In this document: piece by piece, positions 26,330-34,711 of the stretch | How positions within the stretch are numbered: position 1 is the first letter of the stretch | Layout of the letters: each line of letters starts with the position of its first letter | Assembly: GCA_028713675.1 (NCBI GenBank) | Contig: JAQTNV010000015.1 | Coordinates: forward strand, 1 to 64,000 | Direction of reading: 5' to 3' | Length of the DNA stretch: 64,000 nucleotides | Source of the DNA: a bacterium | GTDB lineage: Bacteria > Desulfobacterota > JAPLJL01 | Made by a program: the position numbers and the translations under genes | The notes under the pieces: model-generated | The model's database searches: none | Told to the model about the DNA's origin: nothing | The model's input: only the letters and a program-made list of their open reading frames with translations

Positions 26330-27157
26330 CTAGGACTTTTCCGGCAGTTTTCCGATCTCCTTATAAGTGAACACCGGCCCGTCCACGCACACATACTTGT
26401 GGCCGATGGCGCAGTGTCCGCATTTTCCCACCCCGCATTTCATATATCTTTCCAGGGTGGAAACGATATTTTCCGGTTTGAACCCGAGCTTGGAAAGCTC
26501 GATGATCGCGAAACGGATCATGATCGGGGGCCCGCAGACAAAAACCACGGTGTTGTCGGCGGTCTGAATCAACTTGGGGAAAAGGGTGGTGACCACTCCG
26601 ACGTTGCCCTTCCAGTCGGCATTCCCCACGTCCACGGTCATCCCGAAGCGGATCTCCGGCATCTTCTCCCATTCCTTGAGCCGGCCCGGGTAAACCTGGT
26701 CGGCCGGGGTGCGCGCCCCGTAGAGGATCAGGAAATCCTTGAACGCGGAGCGGGCGTCCAGCATCGGCTCGATCAGGGAGCGCAGGGGGCAGAGCCCGAT
26801 GCCGCCGCCCACGAAGATGATGTTCTTGCCTTTGTATTCGTCGAAAGGAAAGCCGTTGCCGAAGGGGCCGCGGATTCCCACCAGGTCTCCGGGTTTCTTC
26901 GCGTGCAGCGCCCGGGTGACCGCCCCGACCGCCCGGATGGTAACCTGGAAGGTTTCCGGCCGGTTGGGATTGGAAGCCAGTCCGAACGGCGCCTCCCCCA
27001 CCCCGAGGGCCGAGATTTCCAGGAACTGTCCCGGTTTGAATTTAAATTCCTTCTTGGCCTTGGGATCGACCAGCTCGAACTCGAAGGTCCGGGTATCGTA
27101 AGTCTCATTTTGAGTCTTGACGATCCGGGCCAGGTTGGGCAGATAAATGTTGCTCAT
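26330..27157 (-). CDS. NAD(P)H/FAD-binding oxidoreductase subunit (HydG/AsrB-like)
   Basis: 275 aa of the ferredoxin-NADP reductase superfamily. It shows the FAD motif region (G-L-A-S-N-P; pattern R-x-Y-S is modified), the NAD(P) Gly motif (F-V-G-G-G-I-G-L-C-P-L-R) at about 113-124, and a C-terminal 2Fe-2S motif (C-G-V-G-K-C-G-H-C, then V-C at about 245-260). This layout is that of the gamma subunit of archaeal soluble hydrogenases and of anaerobic sulfite reductase subunit B. In this operon it probably lets NAD(P)H exchange electrons with the hydrogenase. Confidence 0.88.
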   Translation of the reverse strand: MSNIYLPNLARIVKTQNETYDTRTFEFELVDPKAKKEFKFKPGQFLEISALGVGEAPFGLASNPNRPETFQVTIRAVGAVTRALHAKKPGDLVGIRGPFGNGFPFDEYKGKNIIFVGGGIGLCPLRSLIEPMLDARSAFKDFLILYGARTPADQVYPGRLKEWEKMPEIRFGMTVDVGNADWKGNVGVVTTLFPKLIQTADNTVVFVCGPPIMIRFAIIELSKLGFKPENIVSTLERYMKCGVGKCGHCAIGHKYVCVDGPVFTYKEIGKLPEKS

Positions 27158-27166
27158 GGTCTCAGC

Positions 27167-28213
27167 CTATTTCCGGAGCCTTTCCACCACGCTGGGCATA
27201 CCGACCTCACCGGGGCAGGCGGTGATGCAGCGCCCGCAGCCGACGCACCCGATCCGGCCGTCCCGTTTTAAATATTGATAACTCAACTTGTGGAAAAATC
27301 TGCGTTTGAACCGCTCCCCCTTCTCGCCGCGGGGATTGTGGCCTGAAACCTCCCGGGTGAACCCGGAGTAATCGCAGGAGTCCCAGAAACGGTAGTGGCA
27401 CCCCTGCTCGCCTTCATTGAGGTAGCCCACCCCGAAGCAGCTGCAGCAGGGGCAGACAAAGGCGCAGCCGCCGCAGTCAAAGCATTTTTCCCCCAGCTCG
27501 GTCCAGGTTTCGGGGGTCACGGCGTTGGAGGTGATCCGCCGGATGGCGGCGCTCATGTAGGAAGTCGGATCGGGCGGGAAGCTTTTCCGCGATTTATCTT
27601 CCAGGACCTCCCGGGTTTTCACCGCGGAGGGATCCGCTTTCGCGAACAGCTTGGAGTTGGCCTCGATCAGCGCCTTCCCCTTGGAGCTCTTGCATTCCAC
27701 CAGGTAGCTGTCCGGGAGATCCACCAGCTGGATGTCGAACTCTCCCTGCTCCGAATCCAGGAAAGGCCCGCCCTCGCAGCAGACGCAGAAGCAGTTTTTC
27801 GCCGGCTGGTTGCACGCCATGGTAACCAGGGTCAGGTTGTTCCGGCGCTGCCAGTAATAGCAATCGCTGAAGTTTTCCTGGTAGAACTTGTCCAGCCAGA
27901 AGATGCCCGAGGTGTCGCAGGAGCGGATTCCCAGGACCACGGTGGTTTTCTTGTCTTCCGGGACGGTAATCTCGTAATCCCCGCCCTTCTTGGTAAATTT
28001 AAAGAGATTTTCCGAATGGGGCAGGACCAGGTCTTTGGCCGGCAGGTACGGCAGGACCGCGGTTCCGCTGAGAAGATTGAGATCAATCCCCGTCTGGACC
28101 GGGGCGAAGAAAATTTCCTTTTCCACCCGGGTGGGGGCAATGACTTCCTGGGTCCGGGCCAGGGCTTCCACCCACCGGTTCAGATCATCTTTACGGATAA
28201 TATATCTGTCCAT
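27167..28213 (-). CDS. Fe-S electron-transfer subunit (HydB/AsrA-like)
   Basis: 348 aa. An N-terminal domain of the HydB/AsrA family (G-I-R-S-C-D at about 95) is followed by two [4Fe-4S] sites: C-F-D-C-G-G-C-A-F-V-C-P (about 245-256) and C-V-G-C-G-R-C-I-T-A-C-P (about 325-336). A cysteine-rich stretch (C-F-C-V-C-C) at about 142 is unusual. It pairs with the downstream flavoprotein as beta and gamma subunits of a diaphorase-like module. The start is 1 nt from the stop of the upstream gene. Confidence 0.85.
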   Translation of the reverse strand: MDRYIIRKDDLNRWVEALARTQEVIAPTRVEKEIFFAPVQTGIDLNLLSGTAVLPYLPAKDLVLPHSENLFKFTKKGGDYEITVPEDKKTTVVLGIRSCDTSGIFWLDKFYQENFSDCYYWQRRNNLTLVTMACNQPAKNCFCVCCEGGPFLDSEQGEFDIQLVDLPDSYLVECKSSKGKALIEANSKLFAKADPSAVKTREVLEDKSRKSFPPDPTSYMSAAIRRITSNAVTPETWTELGEKCFDCGGCAFVCPCCSCFGVGYLNEGEQGCHYRFWDSCDYSGFTREVSGHNPRGEKGERFKRRFFHKLSYQYLKRDGRIGCVGCGRCITACPGEVGMPSVVERLRK

Positions 28214-28214
28214 T

Positions 28215-29966
28215 TCAGGCCTTCTCCACCGTGACCAGCATACTGGGGAAGTAAACCGACCGGGTCAACGGATCGATTTCGCCCTTCCCCGCCACGCCTT
28301 CCACCAGATTCAGGAAATGCGAGGACAGGACCAGGGTCCGCCGGGGCACGCCTTCGTCCGCCTGCAGCGCGACCTGGAGTTCGCCCCGCTCGGAGCGGAT
28401 TTTCGCCTTCTCTCCGGGGCGGAACTTGAGATCTTTGGCGTCCTGCAGGTTCATTTTCACCGCCGGCCGCTCGGCCTGGTACTCGATGCAGAGGACCGGG
28501 GACTCGGCGATCATTCGGTTCTTTTCCCAGGCGTAAAGGGTGTTGGGGATCAGGAGGAGGAACTTGTCCGGGCTCTCCAGCGCCGGGAGCACCGCGGGCT
28601 TGGACGGGGCAGAGGCAAGCCGCGGCGGGGCCAGAAGCGCCCCGGCCTCGGATTCCACCTCGGGCCCGGCGATTTTCTCGTAACCCGGGACGGCCTTGCC
28701 GATTTCCTTCCGGATCGCGGCCGCCGGTCCGCCGGGTAAGGACTTTCCGAGAGCCTGCGCGAGCTCGGGCAGAACCTCGGAAAGGCCTCGGCATTCACCC
28801 CGGGGCGAAAGGGCCGGCCGGGAAACCTGGACCCGTCCCTCGCAGTTGGTCAGGGTGCCTTCGCTCTCCGCGAAAAGCGGCAGGGGCAGCACGACATGCG
28901 CGCCCTGGGCGGTATCGTTTTTGAAGCGCCCGGCCCAGAGCACGAAATCCAGTTTCTTGAGCTTCTCGAGCAGGGCGGCTTTGGGCAGGTGCACGGAGAG
29001 ATCCTCGGCGAAAACCAGAAGCCCCTTGACCTTGCTTTCCGGGGCCAGCATCTCTTCCAGGTTCAGGCCTCCGGCCGGTGGCCGGATCCCGAGATCCCAG
29101 GCGCCGCGGAGGTTGGGGGAACGGCTCAAAGCCAGGATATTGGGAAGATCCTTGGCCGAAGCCCGGTGCGCGATCAGGTAATTGATCAGGGCCAGCACGC
29201 TGGCGCTGGGGTTCAGCTGGTCGGCCACGAACACCAGGCCCGCGCCGGGTTTACCCAAAAGGTCCAGAACCTCCGAGGAGATATCGCGTTTCGCGGCCAG
29301 GGCGGCAGGCAGACGGTCCGCCGGGACCGGAATAAAAGTCTTGTAAAAATGGTCGGCCTTGCCGGTGGAGGCGTCGGCCAGGATAATCTGCGCTCCCTGC
29401 TTGAAGGCCTGGACTATCCGGGAGCCGACCGGGGAAAAGTCCCGGTGCGCGTCCCGCCCGGCCACCAGCACCGCCGGGCTGTCTTTCAGGGCCGGAATCG
29501 AGCCGGCCGCGCCGATCCCTTCGCCGTAAAGCTGATTCAGCGCCGAGAGCGTCGCCGCGGCCCCGAACCGGTAGCTGCCGTCCAGGTTCTTGGTCCCGAT
29601 CACCTGGCGGGCCAGGAGGGAGACCAGATAATTATCTTCATTGGAAAGCCAGGGGGAGCCGATCACCCCGATGGATTCGGGCCCGTGCTTCCCGATCAGG
29701 TCCTTGATTTTCTCCCCGCTTAATTTCAGGGCCTCGTTCCAGCCGGTTTCCTTCATCCCCTCGCCGTCACGGACCAGGGGCTTGACCAAGCGGTTCACGC
29801 TCCGGAGGTTCTGGAAACGGTTCCAGCCCCGGTGGCAGAGCCGGCCCTGGCTGACCGGGTGGGCGGTGATGGGGAGCACACCCCGGGCCTCGCCGTCCTG
29901 GGTTCGGACGAACATGCCGCAGCCACAGCTGCAGAAGCTACAAATTGTCGGAGTGTTTTTGATCAC
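28215..29966 (-). CDS. NuoG/FdhA-like molybdopterin oxidoreductase-family subunit without Mo ligand
   Basis: 583 aa, first gene of the hydrogenase operon, start GTG 29966. The N-terminal [4Fe-4S] ligands are Cys9, Cys12, Cys16 and Cys44, and a formate-dehydrogenase-like fold follows. At the place of the catalytic Sec/Cys of FdhH (A-R-V-U-H-G) the sequence is Y-R-F-G-A-A, so Gly135 stands at the metal-ligand position; Arg133 is kept. The domain is shorter than FdhH (715 aa). It therefore looks like a NuoG-type structural or electron-transfer subunit rather than an active formate dehydrogenase. A molybdenum-dependent activity without a protein ligand cannot be ruled out. Confidence 0.8.
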   Translation of the reverse strand: MIKNTPTICSFCSCGCGMFVRTQDGEARGVLPITAHPVSQGRLCHRGWNRFQNLRSVNRLVKPLVRDGEGMKETGWNEALKLSGEKIKDLIGKHGPESIGVIGSPWLSNEDNYLVSLLARQVIGTKNLDGSYRFGAAATLSALNQLYGEGIGAAGSIPALKDSPAVLVAGRDAHRDFSPVGSRIVQAFKQGAQIILADASTGKADHFYKTFIPVPADRLPAALAAKRDISSEVLDLLGKPGAGLVFVADQLNPSASVLALINYLIAHRASAKDLPNILALSRSPNLRGAWDLGIRPPAGGLNLEEMLAPESKVKGLLVFAEDLSVHLPKAALLEKLKKLDFVLWAGRFKNDTAQGAHVVLPLPLFAESEGTLTNCEGRVQVSRPALSPRGECRGLSEVLPELAQALGKSLPGGPAAAIRKEIGKAVPGYEKIAGPEVESEAGALLAPPRLASAPSKPAVLPALESPDKFLLLIPNTLYAWEKNRMIAESPVLCIEYQAERPAVKMNLQDAKDLKFRPGEKAKIRSERGELQVALQADEGVPRRTLVLSSHFLNLVEGVAGKGEIDPLTRSVYFPSMLVTVEKA

Positions 29967-30029
29967 CTTGAGCCCGGATTCCTTTTATTTCACGCCTAAT
30001 GTAATTAAGAACCCTCCAAATTGTGCACT

Positions 30030-30059
30030 ACATTAATTGAAGTGAAAAGCCGCTGTCAA
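30030..30059 (-). promoter_or_regulatory. candidate promoter of the hydrogenase operon
   Basis: On the minus strand a perfect TTGACA (30054-30059) is followed after 18 bp by TAATGT (30030-30035, a weak -10). The start of transcription would lie about 60 bp before the first gene. This is the only -35-like match in the 134-bp spacer. Confidence 0.35.
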
Positions 30060-30100
30060 GGGGTTTGTCTCAGCGAGCCAATTTGCCGGGGGGATCTCCC

Positions 30101-30262
30101 TTATTTCACTTCCTCGAACTGGTCCTTGGCCGCGCCGCAGACCGGGCAGGTCCAGTCATCCGGAAGCTTCTCGAAAGGCGTGCCGGGCTTGATCCCGCCG
30201 TCCTTGTCCCCCAGCTTGGGGTCGTAAACATAGCCGCAGACCGAACATTCATATTTTTTCAT
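30101..30262 (-). CDS. rubredoxin
   Basis: 53 aa from ATG 30262, with GGAGG upstream. Both rubredoxin knuckles are present: C-S-V-C-G-Y-V-Y-D at about 6-14 and C-P-V-C-G-A at about 39-44, binding one iron. The residues between (P-D-D-W-T) are typical. It carries electrons to flavodiiron proteins, desulfoferrodoxin or rubrerythrins, all encoded just upstream on the same strand. Confidence 0.95.
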   Translation of the reverse strand: MKKYECSVCGYVYDPKLGDKDGGIKPGTPFEKLPDDWTCPVCGAAKDQFEEVK

Positions 30263-30286
30263 TTTTATTTCCTCCCTTTTATCTCT

Positions 30287-30400
30287 GGGTTGCGTCCATC
30301 GGTTGGGCTGCTCGTTTGGTCAATCGGTCGCGTCCATCGGGTTTAAAGCCGCAACCGTACGACCCAACCGAAACGAGTCACGCAACCTCAACCGATAAAC
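30287..30400. repeat. GGTTG/CAACC-rich dispersed element, copy 1
   Basis: The left half is rich in CGGTTG-like words and the right half in CAACC-like words (ending C-rich, CAACCTCAACCGAT), so the stretch is an imperfect inverted repeat. Similar stretches lie at 31695-31804 and 36713-36833. All three are in spacers of the oxygen-defence gene block. Confidence 0.5.
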
Positions 30401-30412
30401 TTGAGCCGATCA

Positions 30413-31615
30413 TTATTTATTTAATTTTATTTTTTCCGCAACCGCTTTCCCCAGGGAGAAGCATTTTTCCAGGGCCTCGCGGTCGGGGACGTATTTGACC
30501 TTCAAGCCCTCCTGGACCAGGTCAACCTTCATTTCTTTCAGGATTCCTTCAATCTCCCCCACCGACTCCCCGCTCCAGCCGTAGGAGCCGAAGGCCGCCC
30601 CCGTAAAATTCTGGGGCCGGAGGCCCTTGAGATAGGTCAGGCAGTCGGCCACGGTCGGGAACAACCCGTTGTTCAGGGTCGGGGAACCCACCAGGAGCGC
30701 GCCCGCATCCAAAATCTCGGTCGCCACTTCGCTCCGGTGGCTGGCTTTCAGGGAAAGCAGCTTCACCCCCGCGCCCCCGGCCGCCAGCCCTTCGCCGATT
30801 GCCCGGGCCATCTTCTCGGTGCTCTGCCACATGGTGTCGTAAACCACCACCGCCTTCCCGGTCGGCTTTTGAGCCGCGAAGCGGGCATAGGATTGCAGGA
30901 TCCAATCCAGGTTCTGCCGGTAAACCGGACCGTGGTCGGGGGCGATGATTTTGATCGGAAGATTGAGCTTCCCCACCCGCTCCAGGAGTTTCAGGATCAG
31001 CGAGGAATAAGGCAGCAGGATATTGGCAAAATACTTGGCTGCCTCTTCGGCGAGGATGACGGCGGGGACCTGGTCGGCAAACCTTTCACTCGAGGCCAGG
31101 TGTATCCCAAACCCGTCCTGGGAGAAAAGCAGGGCATCGTCGTGGAGATAACTGATCATGCTGTCGGGCCAGTGCAGCATCCTGGTCTCCAGGAAGGTCA
31201 GTTTGAGTTTTCCCAGGCTGAGGCTCTCCCCGTCCTTCAGGGCGATAATTTCCCGGTCCAGGTGGAAATGCTCCTTCAGGGCCCGCGCGCCCATCACCGA
31301 GGCGAAAACCTTTTCGGGCTTCAGGAGTCTGATCACCTCCGGCAGGGATCCGGAGTGGTCCATCTCGGAATGGTGGGAGATAATATTGCGGATTTTCCCG
31401 GGTTCCACCACCGAGGCGATCCGGGAGAGCATTTCCTCCCGGAACGGGGCCTTGACCGTGTCCACTAGGGTAACCGGGTCGGAGAGGATCAGATAGGCGT
31501 TGTACGTGCTGCCCCGGGGGGTCAGATAGCCGTGGAAATCACGGATAGACCAGTCGATTGCGCCCACCCAGTAGACGTGCTCGGAGATTTTAATCGCGGG
31601 AAAAGGTTCCGGCAT
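30413..31615 (-). CDS. fprA: flavodiiron protein (FprA / rubredoxin:oxygen oxidoreductase)
   Basis: 400 aa. The N-terminal beta-lactamase-like domain holds the diiron ligands (H-S-E-M-D-H at about 81-86, with later His and Asp). A flavodoxin domain with the FMN loop (V-V-Y-D-T-M-W-Q-S-T) lies at about 253-395. Such proteins reduce O2 to water or NO to N2O using rubredoxin electrons. Good ribosome site. Rubredoxin is the next gene downstream. Confidence 0.93.
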   Translation of the reverse strand: MPEPFPAIKISEHVYWVGAIDWSIRDFHGYLTPRGSTYNAYLILSDPVTLVDTVKAPFREEMLSRIASVVEPGKIRNIISHHSEMDHSGSLPEVIRLLKPEKVFASVMGARALKEHFHLDREIIALKDGESLSLGKLKLTFLETRMLHWPDSMISYLHDDALLFSQDGFGIHLASSERFADQVPAVILAEEAAKYFANILLPYSSLILKLLERVGKLNLPIKIIAPDHGPVYRQNLDWILQSYARFAAQKPTGKAVVVYDTMWQSTEKMARAIGEGLAAGGAGVKLLSLKASHRSEVATEILDAGALLVGSPTLNNGLFPTVADCLTYLKGLRPQNFTGAAFGSYGWSGESVGEIEGILKEMKVDLVQEGLKVKYVPDREALEKCFSLGKAVAEKIKLNK

Positions 31616-31694
31616 CAGTTTGCCCTCCCCTATCCTATTGATTGATCAAATTCCAATGACCAAACACCAATAACCAAACAGTAAAAATATTAAG

Positions 31695-31804
31695 TTAATC
31701 GGTTGCGGTTACGCAGTTCGTTTCGGTTGGGTGATACGGTTGCGGGAAAAGACGAAACACTCAGCCGGTGGACGGGACGAGCGGCGCAACCTGAAAACGC
31801 AACC
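31695..31804. repeat. GGTTG/CAACC-rich dispersed element, copy 2
   Basis: It begins TTAATCGGTTGCGGTT and ends with CGCAACC-type words (GCGGCGCAACC, then ACGCAACC), so the ends are inverted relative to each other. It fills nearly the whole spacer between two minus-strand genes. Confidence 0.5.
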
Positions 31805-31810
31805 TGTTTT

Positions 31811-32314
31811 TTATTTCTTGACTCTGGCGTTGATCTCCCGGTTCAAAAAGGCGATATGCCCGATCTCTTCCCGGATGATTTTGTCGAGCCGGTTCTTCCC
31901 CATCCGCTCCGGGACGGCTTCTTTCATCCCGGTGTAAAAAACGATGGAATCCTTTTCCAGACCGATGGCGAACGCGAAAACCTCTTCCAGTTTTTTCATC
32001 CCTTTCAGCTTCTCCGCCGGCTCGGTGCGGGTATCCACCACCCGGCCGTCAGCCATGGCCTTCAGGTACATGCCCAGCTCATTATCCTCGTCAAAAGTCA
32101 TCGGGGCCCGCTCCTGGTCGGTCAGTTCCTTGGCCATGGAGGAGAAAACCTTTTCGTGCTGGACCTCCATCCCGGAGAGATCCAGGAGAAGTTTTTTCAC
32201 CTGGGGATCCTGGGCCAGCTTGCCTTCGGAAGCCTGGCGGTAGAACTTGGCCCCGTTTTTTTCGATCTGCATCGCCATCGCGAAAATTTCCTCGGCACTG
32301 AATTCAAGTTTCAT
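31811..32314 (-). CDS. rubrerythrin-family ferritin-like protein without rubredoxin domain
   Basis: 167 aa with a four-helix diiron pattern: E-K-N-G at about 18, E-V-Q-H at about 50, E-K-D-S about 120 and E-E-I-G-H at about 150. There is no C-x-x-C knuckle. Probably a peroxide-reducing or iron-handling diiron protein. Strong ribosome site GGGGAGGA before ATG 32314. Confidence 0.8.
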   Translation of the reverse strand: MKLEFSAEEIFAMAMQIEKNGAKFYRQASEGKLAQDPQVKKLLLDLSGMEVQHEKVFSSMAKELTDQERAPMTFDEDNELGMYLKAMADGRVVDTRTEPAEKLKGMKKLEEVFAFAIGLEKDSIVFYTGMKEAVPERMGKNRLDKIIREEIGHIAFLNREINARVKK

Positions 32315-32442
32315 GACTGTCCTCCCCGTTGTTGGCTCTTCCGAATAAAGTAAAAGAATCCCGGCCCGGACCTGGCTTCAGGCTCAGGGCCAAAGCGACC
32401 CGGATATTCTGATCCGGCCGCGATAATTTTTCAATCAGGTTT

Positions 32443-32817
32443 TCAGGCCTTCCACAAACCGTGCAGGTTGCAGTATTCCCGGACCGTCTCGATATTCGCC
32501 CTGACCTCAAAGGTCGCCTCGGGGGCCTCTCCGGGCTTCAGGAACTGGCGGAAGGATTTCCCCCCGGCAATGATCTGCACCCACTCGATATAATGCTTTT
32601 CTTCCATGGGGTGAGCCACGCTCCCGACCTTGACCTTGACGCCGGCGGCAGTCTTCTCGACCACCGGGACATGCTTCTCCTTGGCGGCGTCCACGGTGTT
32701 TTCCACGATCTGCTTCATCGGCTGGTTGCAGCAGACCAGCTGGCCTTTCCCCTCGTGAATCACTTCGACGATGTTTCCGCAAACCTCGCATTTATAGATC
32801 TGCAGCTTCATTGTCAT
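32443..32817 (-). CDS. dfx: desulfoferrodoxin (superoxide reductase)
   Basis: 124 aa. The N-terminal desulforedoxin centre is C-E-V-C (about 10-13) and C-C (about 29-30). The catalytic Fe(His)4Cys centre is H-V-P-V (about 49), [11 protein letters not shown] (about 69-79) and C-N-L-H (about 116-119). It reduces superoxide to peroxide in anaerobes with electrons from rubredoxin. Starting at Met3 is an alternative. Confidence 0.95.
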   Translation of the reverse strand: MTMKLQIYKCEVCGNIVEVIHEGKGQLVCCNQPMKQIVENTVDAAKEKHVPVVEKTAAGVKVKVGSVAHPMEEKHYIEWVQIIAGGKSFRQFLKPGEAPEATFEVRANIETVREYCNLHGLWKA

Positions 32818-32885
32818 TTGCCTTTCCCCCTCTCGGTTTTTTTCATCCGTTTAATCCGTGAAAATCCGGGCCAGGTTTTCCTTCA

Positions 32886-33110
32886 TTATTGTTGGGGAAT
32901 AACCTCTTTGACTCCCGGCACTTCCTGCTTGAGAATCTTTTCGATCCCGTTCTTGAGCGTCATCTGGCTCATCGGGCAGTGCCCGCAGGCGCCGACCAGC
33001 TTCAGTTTTACGACCCCGTCATTGCTGACATCCACGAGTTCCACATCCCCCCCGTCCATCTGGAGCTGGGGCCGGATCTTCTGCAAAACCGCCAAAATTT
33101 TCTCTTTCAT
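32886..33110 (-). CDS. NifU C-terminal domain (Nfu-type) Fe-S scaffold
   Basis: 74 aa from ATG 33110. Sequence features are the N-terminal helix, M-D-G-G-D-V-E-L strand, and C-G-H-C-P-M-S, which holds the two cysteines that bridge a cluster between two subunits. It probably delivers [4Fe-4S] clusters; the surrounding Fe-S proteins would be clients. An upstream in-frame extension to 33185 has no start signal and is made of intergenic repeat sequence. Confidence 0.9.
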   Translation of the reverse strand: MKEKILAVLQKIRPQLQMDGGDVELVDVSNDGVVKLKLVGACGHCPMSQMTLKNGIEKILKQEVPGVKEVIPQQ

Positions 33111-33181
33111 CTTCTTTCTCCCTTCTGGCTTCCTTGAACGACCGCCGACCGCCGTTCCTTTGACCTTTGAGCTTTGAGCTT

Positions 33182-33823
33182 TCACCTTGATTCTGCCGCT
33201 TTTCTCCCTAGGTCCCGGGCTTGTTCGAGCAGCCCGGGCCTGTTCTCGATCATCCCTTTTACCTCCACCTCGCGAATCAGGATCCCGCCGCGGTAGCTCA
33301 AATCCAGGGTATCGAAAAAATACCGGGCGGTCAGTTCCATCCCCGAGAAAAGGTTCTTCCCCCGGGTGGCCCCCACCGCGAGCAGGTAGCCCGCTTTGGA
33401 GCTCGGAGCCAGGAGCTGGGGGCAGGGGGCATTCAAATCAGAATTTTTCATTTTTACTTTTGTCGCTCCGGGCTCCCTGCCCCTGGCTAGATTTTTCCTG
33501 ACCCAAAGCGCCTGGGCCCGGTCAATCAGGGCTTTCAGCCCGGCCGGGAACCCATAGAAAAAAACAGGCGAGGCCAGGAAAATCGTTTGGGCCTTCCTTA
33601 ACAAAGGATATATTTTCTGCATGTCGTCCCGGACTACGCATTTACCTTCCCGGTTGCATCCCCCGCATTCCCGGCAGCCCCCGAATTTTAAATCCCGGAC
33701 ATAAACCGTGTCCACCCGGGCCCCGCCGGCCCGGGCGCCCTCCAGGACCGTGTTCAGCAGCAAATCGCTGTTTCCCCCCGGCCGCGGGCTCCCATAAATC
33801 CCGAGCACCGTTTTTTTTATCAT
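33182..33823 (-). CDS. flavodoxin-like iron-sulfur flavoprotein / NADPH-dependent FMN reductase family
   Basis: 213 aa. It begins with the FMN-binding loop G-S-P-R-P-G-G-N-S and has [13 protein letters not shown] at about 50-62, the compact cluster motif of Isf-type iron-sulfur flavoproteins. A Lys/Arg-rich insert lies at about 108-140. It probably takes part in O2 or peroxide reduction with the other proteins of the block. Confidence 0.85.
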   Translation of the reverse strand: MIKKTVLGIYGSPRPGGNSDLLLNTVLEGARAGGARVDTVYVRDLKFGGCRECGGCNREGKCVVRDDMQKIYPLLRKAQTIFLASPVFFYGFPAGLKALIDRAQALWVRKNLARGREPGATKVKMKNSDLNAPCPQLLAPSSKAGYLLAVGATRGKNLFSGMELTARYFFDTLDLSYRGGILIREVEVKGMIENRPGLLEQARDLGRKAAESR

Positions 33824-33863
33824 TACTCCCTGGTTAACCTTTTTTCCTTCAAGATTTTATCTA

Positions 33864-33931
33864 TCGCAACCTGCCCGTTCGGGTCCTCGTCCCGAGGCCC
33901 CTCAGGGTCGAGGGAAAGATTGCGGCTACCA
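33864..33931. repeat. GTAGCCGC palindromic repeat, diverged copy
   Basis: ATCGCAACC at the left and ATTGCGGCTACC at the right enclose a GC-rich core with its own small hairpin (CCCGTTCGGG). It occupies the spacer between two minus-strand genes. Confidence 0.4.
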
Positions 33932-33936
33932 TCGAA

Positions 33937-34431
33937 TTAAATAGTTGTGAACTGCTCTTTTTTTGCCCCGCAGACCGGGCAGGAATCCGGCAAAATCCCG
34001 TCGGAAATATAGCCGCAGACTTTGCAAACATGATAGGTGGTGGTGCGCTCTTCCATCAGGTGGTTCATCGCCTCTTTGTAGAGCTTGGCGTGGGTTTCCT
34101 CCACGTCCCGGGCCTGGCTGAAAAGGAGAGCCGCTTTCTCGTCCCCCAGCTCCCGGGCCATCCGGATGAAATTGTCGTAAGCTACCCCGGCCACCTTGGT
34201 TTCCGACTCGAAGCTGGCTTTCAGATTTTCCTCGGTGCTCTGGATCTCTCTCAGGAACCGGAGGTCACGGGTACCGTGGATTTCTTCGGAGTAGGCGATC
34301 ACCCGGAAAAGCTTGGCGATCTGGGGAAAGTTTTCCTGATCGGCTTTGTCGGCGAAAACCTTGAGCCGGAGGAGAGCCTTGGCTTCCCCCACATACGCCT
34401 GGTGAAACGCATCCTTAATCTTATCGTCCAT
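33937..34431 (-). CDS. rubrerythrin
   Basis: 164 aa from ATG 34431, chosen because AAGGAG stands 9 nt upstream (TTG 34440 is too close). The diiron four-helix part has E-A-K-A at about 16, E-E-I-H at about 49 and E-E-T-H at about 112. A C-terminal rubredoxin-like knuckle pair follows (C-K-V-C-G, C-P-V-C-G at about 137-157). Acts as a peroxidase with rubredoxin or NADH-derived electrons. Confidence 0.88.
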   Translation of the reverse strand: MDDKIKDAFHQAYVGEAKALLRLKVFADKADQENFPQIAKLFRVIAYSEEIHGTRDLRFLREIQSTEENLKASFESETKVAGVAYDNFIRMARELGDEKAALLFSQARDVEETHAKLYKEAMNHLMEERTTTYHVCKVCGYISDGILPDSCPVCGAKKEQFTTI

Positions 34432-34445
34432 TCTGTTCAACTCCT

Positions 34446-34708
34446 TTATCGGTCATGGGTCATAGGTCGTGGGTCATGGGCAAAGAGCATAGGGCATAGG
34501 GCAGAGAGCAGAGAGTTCAGAACGTTCATTTAGTTTATCTGGTTTCTTTGGTTTGCCTGTGACCTATGACCTTTGACCTACGACCTATCACCTTGTTTTT
34601 CTGCTTACTGCCTACTGCCTACTGCTTACTCGTAACGCAGCCTAAAGGCTGCGGCTACCTGCTGCTTACTGCCTACTTTTTTGCTCTATGCTCTATGCCC
34701 TTTGCCCT
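34446..34708. repeat. long mixed heptamer array
   Basis: About 260 bp with at least three heptamer families: GGTCATA-like (34451-34479) facing TGACCTA-like (34558-34590); GCATAGG-like (34484-34510) facing ATGCCCT-like (34684-34708); and TACTGCC/TTACTGC units (34606-34678). A perfect GTAGCCGC-family hairpin CGCAGCC-TAAA-GGCTGCG lies at 34636-34653. The families are arranged as opposed arms, so the spacer could fold back on itself. No coding signal. Confidence 0.6.
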
Positions 34709-34711
34709 ATG

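Noticed and set aside
25214-27271. A 685-aa plus-strand frame opposite hyfB and the flavoprotein gene
   Set aside because: His/Gly/Asp-rich low-complexity shadow; the minus strand has complete conserved genes.
28215-29966. Selenocysteine formate dehydrogenase
   Set aside because: The frame has no in-frame UGA and the Sec position is Gly135.
34446-34708. CRISPR array
   Set aside because: Units are 7 nt with no spacer-repeat alternation, and no cas gene is near.
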